A DNA stretch of 6,566 nucleotides from Opitutaceae bacterium UBA6669 (GTDB taxonomy: Bacteria > Verrucomicrobiota > Verrucomicrobiia > Opitutales > Opitutaceae), in the NCBI GenBank assembly GCA_002455175.1, contig DKKJ01000377.1:10194-16759 (forward strand), in the 5' to 3' direction. Under the pieces are notes generated by a model. It had not been told where the DNA came from. It worked only from the letters and a program-made list of their open reading frames with translations, and searched no databases. Position 1 is the stretch's first letter. Every line of letters starts with the position of its first letter. Below are positions 6,227 to 6,566 of the stretch, one piece after another. Position numbers and translations under genes: made by a program.

Positions 6227-6566
6227 GCGACGAGAGCCAGATTGAGTTCCTCAAGGAGAGGATTCAGCTGATCCCCGAACAGCTGATGCGCCTTGCCCAA
6301 GCCGCCGCGCTGGGCGAAGGGTGAATAGCCGAAGTCGTCAGGTTCGATCGCGAGGCTGGTAGCGATGTGGTCACGGATGAGGTGGACCCAGGCGAGCTGC
6401 TCCGCGGTAAAAGGCTGGGGGCTGACGCCTGAAAGTTGAGAGGAAGATCGTTGCTTTAGCCAGGTGTCGAAGCGGGCGTTTACCGATTCGGCGAAGGGTT
6501 CAAGGACGGGTTGTTGTTCGAGGGCAAAACGCACGAGGGCGACCAAGTCGGCAAAGCGTCCGGGCG
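6223..6566 (-). CDS. hsdR: Type I restriction endonuclease subunit R, C-terminal end
   Basis: The last 113 codons of the restriction subunit are present, with the rest beyond the right edge. HsdR is the ATP-dependent translocase and nuclease that joins M2S to cut unmethylated DNA. The fragment matches the C-terminal domain of EcoEI-type HsdR: FTAEQLAWVHLIRDHIATSL, then IEPDDFGYSPFAQRGGLGKA, then a FGDQLNPLLEELNLAL ending. This helical domain is the one that contacts the methylase core. The motor and nuclease motifs cannot be checked here. The frame is open to the edge, with no in-frame stop in the visible 344 bases. It ends in TGA overlapping the yhcG start, so hsdR is upstream in the operon and its promoter lies outside the window. 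Confidence 0.93.
   Translation of the reverse strand, partial: PGRFADLVALVRFALEQQPVLEPFAESVNARFDTWLKQRSSSQLSGVSPQPFTAEQLAWVHLIRDHIATSLAIEPDDFGYSPFAQRGGLGKAHQLFGDQLNPLLEELNLALVA

Noticed and set aside
5867..6271. Plus-strand open frame of 134 codons
   Set aside because: It crosses the yhcG start and hsdR end on the opposite strand, and no domain was recognised.

Overview
The window is bacterial DNA carrying a single antiphage-defence operon, read entirely on the minus strand (right to left). The order of transcription is hsdR (3' end only, cut by the right edge), a yhcG/DUF1016-type PD-(D/E)xK nuclease gene, hsdS, hamA, hamB (interrupted by an in-frame TGA) and hsdM (5' part only, cut by the left edge). 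Gaps are very small: hsdR/yhcG and hamA/hamB overlap by ATGA, hsdS and hamA are 14 nt apart, hamB and hsdM are 1 nt apart, and the only longer gap is 58 nt between yhcG and hsdS. No RNA gene, CRISPR array, insertion sequence or convincing terminator is visible, and no internal promoter is needed.

The hsdR, hsdS and hsdM parts form a type I restriction-modification system, with a DUF1016 nuclease as passenger. The striking element is a two-gene cassette between hsdS and hsdM. Its first gene has the HamA (DUF1837) nuclease pattern and its second is an SF2 helicase of HamB type. Together they form a Hachiman defence module embedded in the type I operon, not just beside it. Sampled by hand, the cassette is less GC-rich than both flanks (24/60 G+C at 1861-1920 and 28/60 at 2581-2640, against 37/60 at 5281-5340 in yhcG and 36/60 at 121-180 in hsdM). 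This fits, but does not prove, a separate origin.

hamB is split by one TGA (2058-2060) in an otherwise open frame of 700 codons. The frame is the same on both sides, so this is not a frameshift. The stop lies just before the Walker B box (DEFY), so a terminated product keeps Walker A but loses the rest of the helicase. It may be a recent nonsense mutation, a sequencing error, or a readthrough site (the next base is C). Because hsdM starts 1 nt after hamB ends, the stop could also reduce hsdM expression.

Inside yhcG, a linker is expanded by two near-perfect palindromes and one decayed copy, translated as Ser/Glu/Thr/Arg-rich repeats (ISETLSRKF-like).

The host is a bacterium of mixed, moderately high GC, with little Shine-Dalgarno signal before these genes. 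The palindromic DUF1016 linker reminds me of Verrucomicrobia (Opitutus relatives), but that assignment is low confidence.
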